Shown in pieces: positions 55,001 to 63,736 of a stretch of 64,000 nucleotides of DNA. The notes beneath the pieces are model-generated. The model was not told the DNA's origin, ran no database searches, and saw nothing but the letters and a program-made list of their open reading frames with translations. The stretch covers positions 4,650,001 through 4,714,000 of the forward strand of contig NZ_CP152376.1 in the NCBI RefSeq assembly GCF_038784515.1, given 5' to 3'. A program made the position numbers and the translations under genes. Position 1 is the first letter of the stretch. Each line of letters starts with the position of its first letter. This stretch comes from Rhodoferax sp. GW822-FHT02A01. GTDB taxonomy: Bacteria; Pseudomonadota; Gammaproteobacteria; Burkholderiales; Burkholderiaceae_C.

Positions 55001-57094
55001 AGCAGCAACCCGAATGTTACGACTACAGATAATTTTGTTTTCAGTTCATCCTACAAGTCCATGCTCTGGACAGGCGAGTTAACTCGCAAAGTGATTGCGT
55101 CAGACGGCAGCTTATCCAGTCCAAACTGGTACGCCAGCAGACTACTTGATTGCTCCACAACAGTGTGGACAGCCCAAACCACGTACTATACAAATAGCGC
55201 GTTCCGCTACACCGACTCCAGTGGAACAAAATGCTACTATGTCAAATCCAGTGTTGTGTCCTATACTTCTGGCGACTCATTCGACGCCAACAGCAATGAG
55301 ACCAACAATACTCTAGTCGTTAATGTTGACGAGGCAGCAACATCACTAATCCCCGCAACCCCCAATACATCTCGCACAATCAAGACAAATATTTCTGGCA
55401 CCTTGGTGGATTTTGTGGATTCGAATGCCAGTTTGCTTAGTACATTTTCCACCAGTAATTGGAAACCATACCTGTCTCAATTCTGCTCTACGGGAACTGG
55501 CTGTGTGAGCAACCCGTCCGGTGCCACAGCGCAAATGCTGATCAACTATATCCGGGGTGATAGAACAAATGAAGGCACATACTATCGCAGTCGTGTTAAT
55601 ATTTTGGGTGACATCGTGTCTTCAGAAGCGCGCTATGTAAAGGTGCCATTGCAAAACTATACCGATACAAGCTTCAATGTTTTCAAGACTGCAATGGCCA
55701 GTCGAACAGGTATGGTTTATGTTGGAGCAAATGACGGAATGTTGCATGCATTTAATGCAACGACAGGCAAGGAGGCTTGGGCCTATATTCCATCAAGGGT
55801 CGTCCCCAACCTCTATAAATTGGCTGACATGACATATTCCAATAACCATCAATACTTTGTGGACGGCACTCCGACCATCAGTGATGTATATGGCCCTTGT
55901 CGAAGTGGCGTAACGGGTTGCATTGATAATGAATGGCGAACTATTCTTATTGGTGGACTCAATGGCGGTGGCAAAGGGTATTACGCGTTGGATGTGACGG
56001 ATCCCGCCAACCCTATATTTTTGTGGGAATTTACCGACACAAATATGGGATATACCTATGGAAACCCCAAAATAACCAAACTCAAGAATGGCAAATGGGT
56101 GGTGCTGCTGTCTTCCGGTTACAACACCGCTGATGGCAAGTCTCATCTCTATATTCGCAATGTTATAGATGGCACAACGACCGGCCTGGGCGCAAGTCAG
56201 ATAGACACCGGCGTCACCGGAGAGATGGGGCGAATTGATTCACGTGCGCTGTATCCCGATACAGACAACACCAGCGTTGCAGCCTACGGTGGAGACACCG
56301 CCGGAAATTTGTGGCGGTTCGATATCAATGGAGACATTGGTGCCTCGGGCTACGATGCGCAGAAGCTTGTTAGTTTCAAGGATGCAAATGGAAAGGCTCA
56401 ACCTATTACTGCAAAGCCTGACATGGCAACCGTAAATGGAAAGACCATGGTTTACGTTGGCACCGGAAGATATTTAGGTATTAGCGACATTACCAATACT
56501 GACTACCAGACGTTCTACGGAGTAGTTGACCGTAGCGATACCAATACACTCACGTCTCCAAGGGACACGGGCAGCAAATTTGTCAGACAGGTACTGACTG
56601 CGGGATTGTGTCCAGCAAATACGCCCGCTTCCATTTGTGTGCCCAATGACCAAGTCAAAACCAGCACATCCAATACAGTGGACTGGGCAACAAACGACGG
56701 CTGGTATGTAGACTTCCTTACTGCCGGAGAACGCTCGGCAACGGATGCGACGCTGGTCCTGGGCACAGTTCTTTTTACCACCATCACGCCAACTCTCCCC
56801 TCCGCTGACCCTTGCCTGAACAGCACCGCAGGTGGAGACAGTTACCTTTATGCACTGAATTATGTAAATGGCGGTGCAGTAAATGGATCAAACGGTGTAG
56901 TTGGAACAAACCTTGGCGCCATCATTGCCACTCGACCGGTTCCTATTGAATTGCAAAATGGATCTATCGTTGCCATCACTCAAGGAACTGCCGCGCTGGG
57001 TAGCCCAGTGTCAACGATAACCAGTAAGCCCCCCATTTATCTCAGCGGCGCGGGAGTTCGGCGGGTTTCCTGGCGCGAGCTAACGAGCCAATAG
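52073..57094 (+). CDS. pilY1: Type IV pilus tip adhesin PilY1
   Basis: A 1673-residue secreted protein, longer than Pseudomonas PilY1 (1161). After a signal peptide (about 1-28) comes a von Willebrand A-like domain with MIDAS start LLDDSGSMSWD (55-61). An inserted Ser/Thr-rich domain is near 240-360, and residues about 609-802 are Cys/Trp repeats resembling thrombospondin type 1. The C-terminal beta-propeller (from about 1170) shows MVYVGANDGMLHAFNATTGK and GGLNGGGKGYYALDVTDPAN. The usual DxDxDGxxD calcium loop is not obvious. ATG 52073 has AAGGAG eight bases upstream; the ATG at 52055 is in the same frame but overlaps pilX. It controls retraction and adhesion at the pilus tip. Confidence 0.9.
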   Translation: MSFNISPTIIRCLATTLLLSAIGQTEATDLSSTPLSTYAVTSANDVKPNVLFLLDDSGSMSWDFMPDWACASQSTTNSSCGSTGQDPSSTRYEYMFRNAAYNGVYYNPAVRYVPPIAVGSTGATNSTTYLNMTGVSTSTGADSNGSTSNPNWNAVKNDAYGVQSTSTSNITPTSTSQRYFFTTIAGEYCDSSSLKNCTTSSTPTGTYTFPAPVRWCDSNGANCQAAFSSTHAYVRAPAPRTSTIAINSVASGTTVSSISFVVGSNTYQILNSTVTSTGTNTSTFAAQIAAAINACNGSLPSSTACNVSGFAATVSSNVITITAGPVATSSLSTSLGTPTISNSGTFTSTQTAFTTTTVPGFTIMTVIVPSTTALYPYPGGTVKYATRSDCAASTCTGNEEMTNYANWWTYYRTRMQMMKTAASNAFASIDTNSDIAAGKSRYRVGYMTINNNANTDFVNLGEFTGTQKFTWYSQLLKAKPSNSTPLRARLSDAGRLYGGKLNGTTYNGVVVSDPLQYYCQRNYTILSTDGFWNGGAGYKLDGSTAVGNQDIGLPAPYGDGGTSTLQARTSKLQVSTAPLINQYRNTYLQTRSQVFATAPSILKRTSTNSGGSWTAWGNASSCVSVGTGSNRTQCQFPYSNSTDSGATWTAWAYYAVDAQCTPDTTGRTRTACSGTVFTGYTAWVNATGTCTVGGTTECRYYQPTTSFTNTTNNAACTPVTASPSSPYTVLVATECQQVIGSFSAYVDATATCTTSSTTRCQYTSWSSWGNVSSCTNASQSANSPYTQLLATQCQTVIANGTSDTLADVAQYYYSTDLRTATPNSTADTTGTCTSSTGYDLCNNSVPKGGDRDTATWQHMTTFTLGLGSQGQMIYAPTNSQTNDYWSDTSGDFKSILIGATANTSTGVCSWQSSGQCYWPIPSADSNANIDDLWHAAVNGRGTYFSAKDPTSLSTGLATTLGNIPAQPRDGTSAAAASSNPNVTTTDNFVFSSSYKSMLWTGELTRKVIASDGSLSSPNWYASRLLDCSTTVWTAQTTYYTNSAFRYTDSSGTKCYYVKSSVVSYTSGDSFDANSNETNNTLVVNVDEAATSLIPATPNTSRTIKTNISGTLVDFVDSNASLLSTFSTSNWKPYLSQFCSTGTGCVSNPSGATAQMLINYIRGDRTNEGTYYRSRVNILGDIVSSEARYVKVPLQNYTDTSFNVFKTAMASRTGMVYVGANDGMLHAFNATTGKEAWAYIPSRVVPNLYKLADMTYSNNHQYFVDGTPTISDVYGPCRSGVTGCIDNEWRTILIGGLNGGGKGYYALDVTDPANPIFLWEFTDTNMGYTYGNPKITKLKNGKWVVLLSSGYNTADGKSHLYIRNVIDGTTTGLGASQIDTGVTGEMGRIDSRALYPDTDNTSVAAYGGDTAGNLWRFDINGDIGASGYDAQKLVSFKDANGKAQPITAKPDMATVNGKTMVYVGTGRYLGISDITNTDYQTFYGVVDRSDTNTLTSPRDTGSKFVRQVLTAGLCPANTPASICVPNDQVKTSTSNTVDWATNDGWYVDFLTAGERSATDATLVLGTVLFTTITPTLPSADPCLNSTAGGDSYLYALNYVNGGAVNGSNGVVGTNLGAIIATRPVPIELQNGSIVAITQGTAALGSPVSTITSKPPIYLSGAGVRRVSWRELTSQ

Positions 57095-57122
57095 AGTTGG
57101 AAATAGGCAGTGATCCATCCAT

Positions 57123-57779
57123 ATGTCACTTGTCGGCATTCCCACGTCACCCAGATTGAAGCAAGGAGCGTTGCTGCGCGGTAAGGGCGAATGGCTGGCC
57201 GCCGTGATAATTTCGGTGGCCGCTCACAGCGTTGTGTTGCTGATCTGGAGTGATTCCAATCCCTTGGGCAGCAAATATGTGAATGCCAGTGCCTCCATGG
57301 TCTCAATGCGCCTGATAAGTTCAGACCTACCGCCTTCACCTGACATCGCCACTTCCTCGCTCACACAAAAAGAAGTGCAAGCAATCGTGCAAAAGGAGAT
57401 GGAACAATCAGCCCCTCCCATTTCGCACCCAAGCGAAGTGAGCACGATACCTTCGGGAGACTCCGTGTCTGGCCCATACTACTTCCCTGTGGAGCAGCTT
57501 ACCTCCAAGCCTGCATTTCTGGACGACAGTGGCGCCCCCCCCGCCACCTTCATACCAGATGTAATGCCGTTGCCGGTAATGGTCCGCATTTTCATCAACG
57601 AAAATGGCAAAGTGGATCGGGTGGTACTGAGCGATAATTTTCTGTCGGAAATTGCTCGCAAGCTAATAGTTGACTCCTTCACTGCGATGCGCTTTAGCCC
57701 CGGCATTTTGGGGACTTTGGCAGTCAAGTCCCTGTTGGAATTTGAAGTGAAGCTTGACCCCACCCTACCCTCGCAATAG
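57123..57779 (+). CDS. TonB-like C-terminal domain protein in the pil operon
   Basis: A 218-residue bitopic protein: a membrane helix (AAVIISVAAHSVVLLIW, about 26-42), a Ser/Pro/Gln-rich spacer (about 60-135) and a TonB-type C-terminal fold (about 145-212: VMVRIFINENGKVDRVVLSD, then FTAMRFSPGILG). No ExbB/ExbD genes lie nearby in this operon. TonB proteins transmit inner-membrane energy to outer-membrane receptors; a role with PilY1 or a secretin would be new. It ends 23 bases before ribD, the point where base composition jumps back to high GC. Confidence 0.75.
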   Translation: MSLVGIPTSPRLKQGALLRGKGEWLAAVIISVAAHSVVLLIWSDSNPLGSKYVNASASMVSMRLISSDLPPSPDIATSSLTQKEVQAIVQKEMEQSAPPISHPSEVSTIPSGDSVSGPYYFPVEQLTSKPAFLDDSGAPPATFIPDVMPLPVMVRIFINENGKVDRVVLSDNFLSEIARKLIVDSFTAMRFSPGILGTLAVKSLLEFEVKLDPTLPSQ

Positions 57780-57802
57780 CCGATCCAAATCCAAAAATTG
57801 AA

Positions 57803-58939
57803 ATGCCGCTTGCCAGTCCACAACTCACAACAGCACTTGCACTTGCGGCTGAAGCGATGCAACTCTCCGACCCCAACCCCAGAGTCGGCTGCATCATCAT
57901 GACTCCCGACGGTGCGCTTCTCGGCCAAGGCCACACCCAGCAAACCGGTGGCCAGCACGCCGAGGTCATGGCCCTGCGCGATGCCGCGGCCAAGGGCCAC
58001 TCGGTCGTTGGCGCCGCAGCCTACGTCACCCTGGAGCCCTGCTCACACCATGGCCGCACCGGCCCGTGCTGTGACGCGCTCATCGCTGCAGGTATCAAGA
58101 AGGTCATTGCAACCAATACCGACCCCAACCCGCTTGTCGCGGGGCAAGGCTTTGCCCGCCTGCGCGCCGCGGACGTGGAGGTGGAAGTATTGGCTCCCGA
58201 CCACCCTTTGGCGATTGAAGCGCGGGAACTCAACATTGGATTTTTCAGCCGCATGGTGCGCAAGATGCCCTGGGTGCGCATGAAAGTTGCCGCTTCGCTG
58301 GATGGCAAGACCGCCCTTCCCAACGGAGTGAGCCAATGGATTACCTCCACAGAGGCACGCACTGACGGCCATGCCTGGCGCGCCCGCGCCAGTGCGGTAT
58401 TGACTGGCATAGGAACCGTGCTACAGGACAAGCCGCGGTTGGATGTACGTCTTGTGGAAACCCCAAGACAACCGCATCTGGTGGTGGTGGATAGCAAGCT
58501 CGAGACACCACTGGATTCCCCCATCTTCGTTGCGGGGCGCAAGCTGTTTATCTATGCCGCGCAGGAAGATGCAGAAAAGGCATGTGCACTGGAATCGCAA
58601 GGGGCCACCGTTCTGTACCAGCCTGGACACAACGTGGATGGCAGCCCCACCGGCAAGGTGGATCTGGCTGCCATGTTGCGGGATCTGGGAACCCGGGAAA
58701 TCAATGAACTGCACGTAGAAGCAGGCCACAAACTCAACGGGTCATTGGTGCGCGAAGGTCTTATCGACGAATTTCTAGTCTATCTGGCACCCAAACTGAT
58801 GGGACAGGGGGCAGATATGGCGCAATTCGGCCCCCTTTCCGAACTTTCGCAGGCTTTGCCACTCACCTTCCTGTCCACGGCAATGGTCGGCCCGGACCTG
58901 CGCATCCTGGCACGGGTAACAGGTCGCGACAATTTTTAA
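57803..58939 (+). CDS. ribD: Bifunctional riboflavin deaminase/reductase RibD
   Basis: A 378-residue enzyme for steps two and three of riboflavin synthesis. The zinc deaminase domain (about 1-145) has GGQHAEVMALRDA and LEPCSHHGRTGPC; the reductase domain starts near 150 (KVAASLDGKTALPNGVSQWI) and has PHLVVVDSKLETPLDSPIF. All zinc ligands are present. It begins the riboflavin cluster. Confidence 0.96.
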   Translation: MPLASPQLTTALALAAEAMQLSDPNPRVGCIIMTPDGALLGQGHTQQTGGQHAEVMALRDAAAKGHSVVGAAAYVTLEPCSHHGRTGPCCDALIAAGIKKVIATNTDPNPLVAGQGFARLRAADVEVEVLAPDHPLAIEARELNIGFFSRMVRKMPWVRMKVAASLDGKTALPNGVSQWITSTEARTDGHAWRARASAVLTGIGTVLQDKPRLDVRLVETPRQPHLVVVDSKLETPLDSPIFVAGRKLFIYAAQEDAEKACALESQGATVLYQPGHNVDGSPTGKVDLAAMLRDLGTREINELHVEAGHKLNGSLVREGLIDEFLVYLAPKLMGQGADMAQFGPLSELSQALPLTFLSTAMVGPDLRILARVTGRDNF

Positions 58940-58996
58940 TTTGCGGGATTACAAGCCAGACACGGATCAAGCCCCAATCCCTGCGAAAATGCGGGG

Positions 58997-59641
58997 ATGT
59001 TTACCGGAATCATTACCGGCGTGGGGCGCATCGCCGCCGCTCACGCTTTAGGCAGCTCTTCCACGCACGGCAAGCGCCTAACCATCACCTGCCCTGCGGA
59101 CTACCTGGAAGACGTGAGCCTGGGAGACAGCATTGCGCTCAACGGCGCCTGCATGACGGTCACAACTCTGGACGCCCCTGCCCATCAGTTCACCGTGGAC
59201 ATTTCAGCCGAATCCCTGGCCAAGACCGCCGGACTGGACCGCGAAGGCCCGATCAATCTGGAAAAGGCCTTGCGCGCCAATGATCGCCTGGGTGGCCACC
59301 TGGTATCAGGCCATGTGGATGGCATAGGCACCGTAACCCGTTTTGCCCAAGTTGGCGAAAGCTGGGAATTGCGTGTACTGACCCCCGTTGCATTGGGCAA
59401 ATTCCTGGCGTACAAGGGCTCCATCGTCATCAACGGTGTCAGCCTCACAGTCAACCAGGTTGCCGATCTGGCACAGGGTTGCGAGGTCAGCATCAACCTG
59501 ATTCCCCATACCGTTGAAAACACGGCTCTGTCAGCCCTTCGGGAAGGCAGCCAGGTCAACCTGGAAATTGACCTGATCGCACGCTACGTGGAGCGCATGC
59601 TGACGGCACCAGCTCAAGCTGTGCCCTCGGCACCCGTTTAA
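58997..59641 (+). CDS. ribE: Riboflavin synthase alpha chain
   Basis: A 214-residue trimeric enzyme that dismutates two lumazines to riboflavin. Two lumazine-binding repeats: MFTGIITGVGRIAAA with DSIALNGACMTVTTLD, and LGGHLVSGHVDGIGTVTRFA with SIVINGVSLTVNQV. Length is standard. The name ribE is used here for riboflavin synthase (called ribC in E. coli). ribBX follows after 21 bases. Confidence 0.96.
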   Translation: MFTGIITGVGRIAAAHALGSSSTHGKRLTITCPADYLEDVSLGDSIALNGACMTVTTLDAPAHQFTVDISAESLAKTAGLDREGPINLEKALRANDRLGGHLVSGHVDGIGTVTRFAQVGESWELRVLTPVALGKFLAYKGSIVINGVSLTVNQVADLAQGCEVSINLIPHTVENTALSALREGSQVNLEIDLIARYVERMLTAPAQAVPSAPV

Positions 59642-59662
59642 TCATCCATTTTCCTTCTCCCC

Positions 59663-60778
59663 ATGAGCACTTACGCCCCCGTACCCATTTCCCCCATTGA
59701 AGACATCGTGGCCGACATGCGCGCCGGCAAGATCGTCATCCTGGTGGACGAGGAAGACCGCGAAAACGAAGGCGACCTGATTCTGGCGGCTGACCATGTG
59801 TCGGCTGACGGCATCAATTTCATGGCCCGCTATGGCCGTGGTCTGATCTGCCTCACCCTCACCCGCGAGCGCTGCGAGCGCCTGCAGCTGCCCCCCATGA
59901 CCGCCCGCAACGGCGACAAGAAGGGCACTGCGTTTACCGCGTCCATCGAAGCGGCCGAAGGTGTCACCACTGGCATCTCTGCCGCAGACCGCGCGCGTAC
60001 CGTGCAAGCCGCGGTGGCCAAGAATGCCGTCCCTGCTGACCTGGTGCAGCCCGGTCACATCTTCCCCCTGCAAGCGGTGGACGGCGGCGTTCTCATGCGC
60101 GCCGGTCATACGGAAGCCGGCTGTGACCTGGCCGCCATGGCGGGCTGCAGCCCCGCTGCGGTCATTTGCGAAGTCATGAACGACGACGGCACCATGGCTC
60201 GTCTGCCTGACCTGCAGCTGTTTGCCGCAGAGCACGGCCTGAAGATCGGCACCATTGCCGACCTGATTGCCCACCGCAGCCGCGTGGAGTCCTTGATCGA
60301 ACAGGTTGGAACCCGCACCATCCACACAGCGTCTGGCGACTTTGCTGCCCATGCGTTCAGGGACAGCACTGGCAGCGGCATCCACCTGGCCCTGGTCAAG
60401 GGCGAGTGGAGTGCAAATGACACGGTGGACGTGCGCGTGCACGAACCGCTTTCGGTGCTGGACGCACTGGAAGTGGGCCGCACCATGCACACCTGGAGCC
60501 TGGAGTCCACCCTCGCCCATATCGCCCAGCAGGGCAAGGGCGTGGTGGTCCTGCTCAACTGTGGCGAAAGCGCCGAGCAGCTGCTGGCCCAGTTTGAGGG
60601 CTCTGCACGTGCTGCCCATGGCCCCGAGCGTGGCCGCATGGATTTGCGCAGTTACGGCATAGGCGCACAGGTGCTACGCCAGTGCGGTGTGCACAAGATG
60701 CGCCTCATGGGCAGCCCGCGCCGCATGCCCAGCATGGCCGGCTATGGCCTGGAAATCACCGGCTACATCAGCAAGTAA
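59663..60778 (+). CDS. DHBP synthase with degenerate GTP cyclohydrolase II-like domain (RibBX type)
   Basis: A 371-residue two-domain protein. Residues about 8-205 are an intact 3,4-dihydroxy-2-butanone 4-phosphate synthase ([52 protein letters not shown]). Residues about 215-370 align with GTP cyclohydrolase II, but where that enzyme has the three zinc cysteines (RVHSECLTGDVF...RCDCG) this protein reads [19 protein letters not shown]. The second domain should therefore lack GCHII activity, as in the RibBX variant described in Proteobacteria, and a separate ribA is expected elsewhere. Confidence 0.92.
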   Translation: MSTYAPVPISPIEDIVADMRAGKIVILVDEEDRENEGDLILAADHVSADGINFMARYGRGLICLTLTRERCERLQLPPMTARNGDKKGTAFTASIEAAEGVTTGISAADRARTVQAAVAKNAVPADLVQPGHIFPLQAVDGGVLMRAGHTEAGCDLAAMAGCSPAAVICEVMNDDGTMARLPDLQLFAAEHGLKIGTIADLIAHRSRVESLIEQVGTRTIHTASGDFAAHAFRDSTGSGIHLALVKGEWSANDTVDVRVHEPLSVLDALEVGRTMHTWSLESTLAHIAQQGKGVVVLLNCGESAEQLLAQFEGSARAAHGPERGRMDLRSYGIGAQVLRQCGVHKMRLMGSPRRMPSMAGYGLEITGYISK

Positions 60779-60802
60779 ATCAATTCTTCAAGGGAACTCT
60801 TT

Positions 60803-61276
60803 ATGTTTGGCGCAGACAAAGGCAACGTAGCCGCAAGCGACAGCCGCATGAACGGCAAGAAACTGACCATCGGCATCGTGCAGGCGCGCTTCAACGCCAA
60901 CATCACCGATGCCCTGGCACAGGCCTGCAAGGCGGAGTTGCTGGCACTGGGTGTGGCCGAGAAACACATCACCCATATCACCGTACCGGGCGCACTGGAA
61001 GTGGCCGTGGCCTTGCAGGCGATGGCGGAAAAATCGCAGTTCGATGCGTTGATTGCCCTGGGCTGCATCATCCGTGGGGAAACCTACCATTTCGAGCTGG
61101 TTGCCAATGAATCCGGTGCCGCTGTCACGCGCATTGGTCTGGACTACCAACTCCCCATTGCCAACGCCATCCTGACCACGGAAAACCTGGAGCAGGCCGT
61201 GGCCCGCCAGGAAGAAAAAGGCCGTGACGCGGCCCGTGTGGCCGTGGAAATGGCCAATCTGCTGGAGTCCATCTGA
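60803..61276 (+). CDS. ribH: 6,7-dimethyl-8-ribityllumazine synthase
   Basis: A 157-residue enzyme joining DHBP with the ribitylamino-uracil. [38 protein letters not shown] and [19 protein letters not shown] (catalytic His) are the family motifs. Its stop overlaps the nusB start (TGATG). Confidence 0.96.
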   Translation: MFGADKGNVAASDSRMNGKKLTIGIVQARFNANITDALAQACKAELLALGVAEKHITHITVPGALEVAVALQAMAEKSQFDALIALGCIIRGETYHFELVANESGAAVTRIGLDYQLPIANAILTTENLEQAVARQEEKGRDAARVAVEMANLLESI

Positions 61277-61809
61277 TGAGTGATTTCAACCACCCCAGCG
61301 CCCCTGCCCGACCGCCCCGCCAATCACGCACCGGCGTGACCAGCACCGGCGCGCGCAAGGCTGGCAGCAAATCCAACCGCAGCCGCGCCCGCGAATTCGC
61401 ACTGCAGGGCCTATACCAAAGCCTGGTGGGCCGCAACCCGGTGGACGATGTGGATGCCTTCACCCGTGACCTGGCCGGTTTCAACAAAGCCGACGCCGCG
61501 CATTTCGACGCACTACTGCATGGCTGCAACGAGCAAGCCGAACAGTTGGACGCACTGATCACGCCCTTGCTGGATCGCCCGTTTGCCGAAATTTCGCCCA
61601 TTGAGCACGCCGTCATGTGGATTGGTGTCTATGAGATGCAGCATTGCCTGGACGTGCCCTGGCGCGTGGTGATCAACGAGTGCATCGAGCTGGCCAAGGA
61701 ATTTGGTGGCACCGATGGCCACAAATACGTGAACGCCGTGCTCAACGGCTTGGCTCCGCAATTGCGTGCGGCCGAAGTCGAAGCCGACCGCGCCAAGAAA
61801 CCTCGCTAA
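61276..61809 (+). CDS. nusB: Transcription antitermination factor NusB
   Basis: A 177-residue helical protein that, with NusE, binds boxA RNA in rRNA antitermination. [36 protein letters not shown] and [20 protein letters not shown] followed by [12 protein letters not shown] are the NusB blocks. It has an extra basic N-terminal 35 residues compared with E. coli (139). The ribH-nusB pairing is common. Confidence 0.95.
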   Translation: MSDFNHPSAPARPPRQSRTGVTSTGARKAGSKSNRSRAREFALQGLYQSLVGRNPVDDVDAFTRDLAGFNKADAAHFDALLHGCNEQAEQLDALITPLLDRPFAEISPIEHAVMWIGVYEMQHCLDVPWRVVINECIELAKEFGGTDGHKYVNAVLNGLAPQLRAAEVEADRAKKPR

Positions 61810-61819
61810 ACCAGCACCG

Positions 61820-63004
61820 ATGCAGATTTCCGAGCGCGCACGAAACATAGAGCCGTTTTACGTGCTGGAAGTGGCCAAGGCGGCGGCCGAGTTGGGCGCC
61901 ACCGTGGCCCACACCGATTCGCCCATGGTATTTCTGAACATTGGCGAGCCCGACTTCACCGCCCCCGCATTGGTACAGGAAGCAGCAGCACGTGCCGTGC
62001 GTGACGGCCTGACACAGTACACCCCGGCGCTTGGGCTGATGCCTCTGCGTGAACGTATTTCCGACTGGTATGCCACGCGATTTGGCGCCAAAGTGCCGGC
62101 CAGCCGCATTGTGGTGACGGCTGGTGCGTCCGCAGCGCTGCACCTGGCCTGCATGGCGTTGATCGACGCGGGTGATGAAATCCTCATGCCCGACCCCAGT
62201 TACCCTTGCAACCGGCATTTCGTGACCGCGGCACAAGGCCAGGCGACACTGATCCCCACCACGGCTGCCGAGCGCTTCCAGCTCAGCGCTGACAAAGTGC
62301 AAGCCGCGTGGACTCAGCGCACGCGCGGTGTATTGCTGGCATCGCCCTCCAACCCCACCGGCACCTCGATTCATCCCGACGAGCTGCGTCGCATCCACCA
62401 AGTAGTGCAGGCGCGCGGCGGCATCACCCTGGTGGACGAAATCTATCTGGCCCTGAGTTTTGATGCGCAGTTCGGCCAGACCGCCCTGCACATTGACGAC
62501 TCCATCATCAGCATCAACAGCTTCAGCAAGTACTTCAACATGACCGGCTGGCGCCTGGGCTGGATGGTGGTGCCCGACAAGCTGGTGTCGGCATTGGAGC
62601 GCCTCGCGCAGAACCTGTTCATCTGCCCCAGCGCCATCGCGCAGCATGCCGCGCTGGCCTGCTTTGAAGCCCAAAGCATTGCCACCTTTGAACAAAGGCG
62701 CGAAGAGTTCAAGGCCCGGCGCGACTATTTCATTCCCGCACTGAACGCATTGGGTCTGACCGTACCCGTCATGCCAGACGGCGCGTTCTATGCCTGGGCC
62801 GATTGTTCGGCCGCGTGCAGCAAACTGGGCGTCAACGGCAGCTGGGATTTTGCGTTGGAAGTCATGAACCGCGCCCATGTGGCAGTGACACCGGGTCGCG
62901 ATTTTGGACATTTTGAGACTGCTAACTTCATCCGATTTTCGACTGCCAGTTCGCTGGCGCAATTGCAAACCGCGGTGGAGCGCCTGCGCGCCCTCCTCGC
63001 CTGA
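61820..63004 (+). CDS. PLP-dependent aminotransferase, class I/II
   Basis: A 394-residue fold-type I aminotransferase. FLNIGEPDFTAPALVQEAAA, VTAGASAALHLACMALIDAG, LLASPSNPTGTSIHPDEL, LVDEIYLALSFDAQF and the PLP lysine in SINSFSKYFNMTGWRLGWMV are visible, with GRDFGHFETANFIRFSTASS near the end (carboxylate Arg). The amino acid used is unknown. I start at MQISERARNIEPF (61820); an earlier in-frame start would overlap nusB. Confidence 0.9.
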   Translation: MQISERARNIEPFYVLEVAKAAAELGATVAHTDSPMVFLNIGEPDFTAPALVQEAAARAVRDGLTQYTPALGLMPLRERISDWYATRFGAKVPASRIVVTAGASAALHLACMALIDAGDEILMPDPSYPCNRHFVTAAQGQATLIPTTAAERFQLSADKVQAAWTQRTRGVLLASPSNPTGTSIHPDELRRIHQVVQARGGITLVDEIYLALSFDAQFGQTALHIDDSIISINSFSKYFNMTGWRLGWMVVPDKLVSALERLAQNLFICPSAIAQHAALACFEAQSIATFEQRREEFKARRDYFIPALNALGLTVPVMPDGAFYAWADCSAACSKLGVNGSWDFALEVMNRAHVAVTPGRDFGHFETANFIRFSTASSLAQLQTAVERLRALLA

Positions 63005-63019
63005 CAACCGAAGCCATCC

Positions 63020-63718
63020 ATGAACCAAGACCTCAACATTCTCCATCTGGTGCTCAATGCCAGCATCGTGGTGCAAGCCGTGATGCTGCTGCTGATGCTG
63101 GTGTCCATCGCCAGCTGGGCCGCCATCTTCCGCAAGCTGTTTGCGCTCAAGAAGGTCAAGGGCCAGAACGAAGACTTCGAGCGTGAATTCTGGTCCGGCG
63201 CCAGCCTCAACGAGCTCTTCAATGCCGCCGTCAAGCGCGCCAGCCACTGCGGTCCCATGGAGCGCATTTTTGCCAGCGGCATGCGTGAATACCAGAAGCT
63301 GCGTGAACGCCGCATCACCGATGCCGGCACGCTGATGGACGGAGCACGCCGCGCCATGCGTGCAAGCTTCCAGCGCGAGATGGACGCGGTGGAAAGCAAC
63401 CTGTCCTTTCTGGCCTCCGTCGGCTCGGTATCGCCCTACGTGGGGTTATTCGGCACGGTGTGGGGCATCATGCATGCGTTCACCGGCCTGGCTTCTTTGC
63501 AGCAGGTCACGCTCTCCACGGTTGCACCCGGCATTGCCGAAGCGCTGGCCACCACGGCCATCGGCCTGTTTGCCGCCATTCCAGCGGTGGTGGCCTACAA
63601 CCGCTTTGCGCGCGACCTGGATCGCATCGCCATCCAGCAGGAGACCTTCATCGAAGAGTTCTCCAACATCCTGCAACGCAATGTGGGTGCGCAGGCTGCG
63701 CAACCCACGCAACGCTGA
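63020..63718 (+). CDS. tolQ: Tol-Pal system proton channel subunit TolQ
   Basis: A 232-residue inner-membrane protein with three helices (about 12-35, 130-155, 170-195). FLASVGSVSPYVGLFGTVWG and GIAEALATTAIGLFAAIPAV are the TolQ/ExbB signature. With TolR it powers TolA for outer-membrane constriction at division. tolR follows after 18 bases. Confidence 0.95.
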   Translation: MNQDLNILHLVLNASIVVQAVMLLLMLVSIASWAAIFRKLFALKKVKGQNEDFEREFWSGASLNELFNAAVKRASHCGPMERIFASGMREYQKLRERRITDAGTLMDGARRAMRASFQREMDAVESNLSFLASVGSVSPYVGLFGTVWGIMHAFTGLASLQQVTLSTVAPGIAEALATTAIGLFAAIPAVVAYNRFARDLDRIAIQQETFIEEFSNILQRNVGAQAAQPTQR

Positions 63719-63736
63719 AGAAATCAGGAGCCCAAC

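Noticed and set aside
58940..58996. FMN riboswitch in the riboflavin cluster
   Set aside because: The gaps between rib genes are 57 bases or shorter and show none of the conserved FMN aptamer segments.
61742..63247. Minus-strand open frame of 501 codons opposite the aminotransferase
   Set aside because: Shadow of the aminotransferase and parts of nusB and tolQ; rich in His/Arg/Gly as antisense frames of GC-rich genes are.
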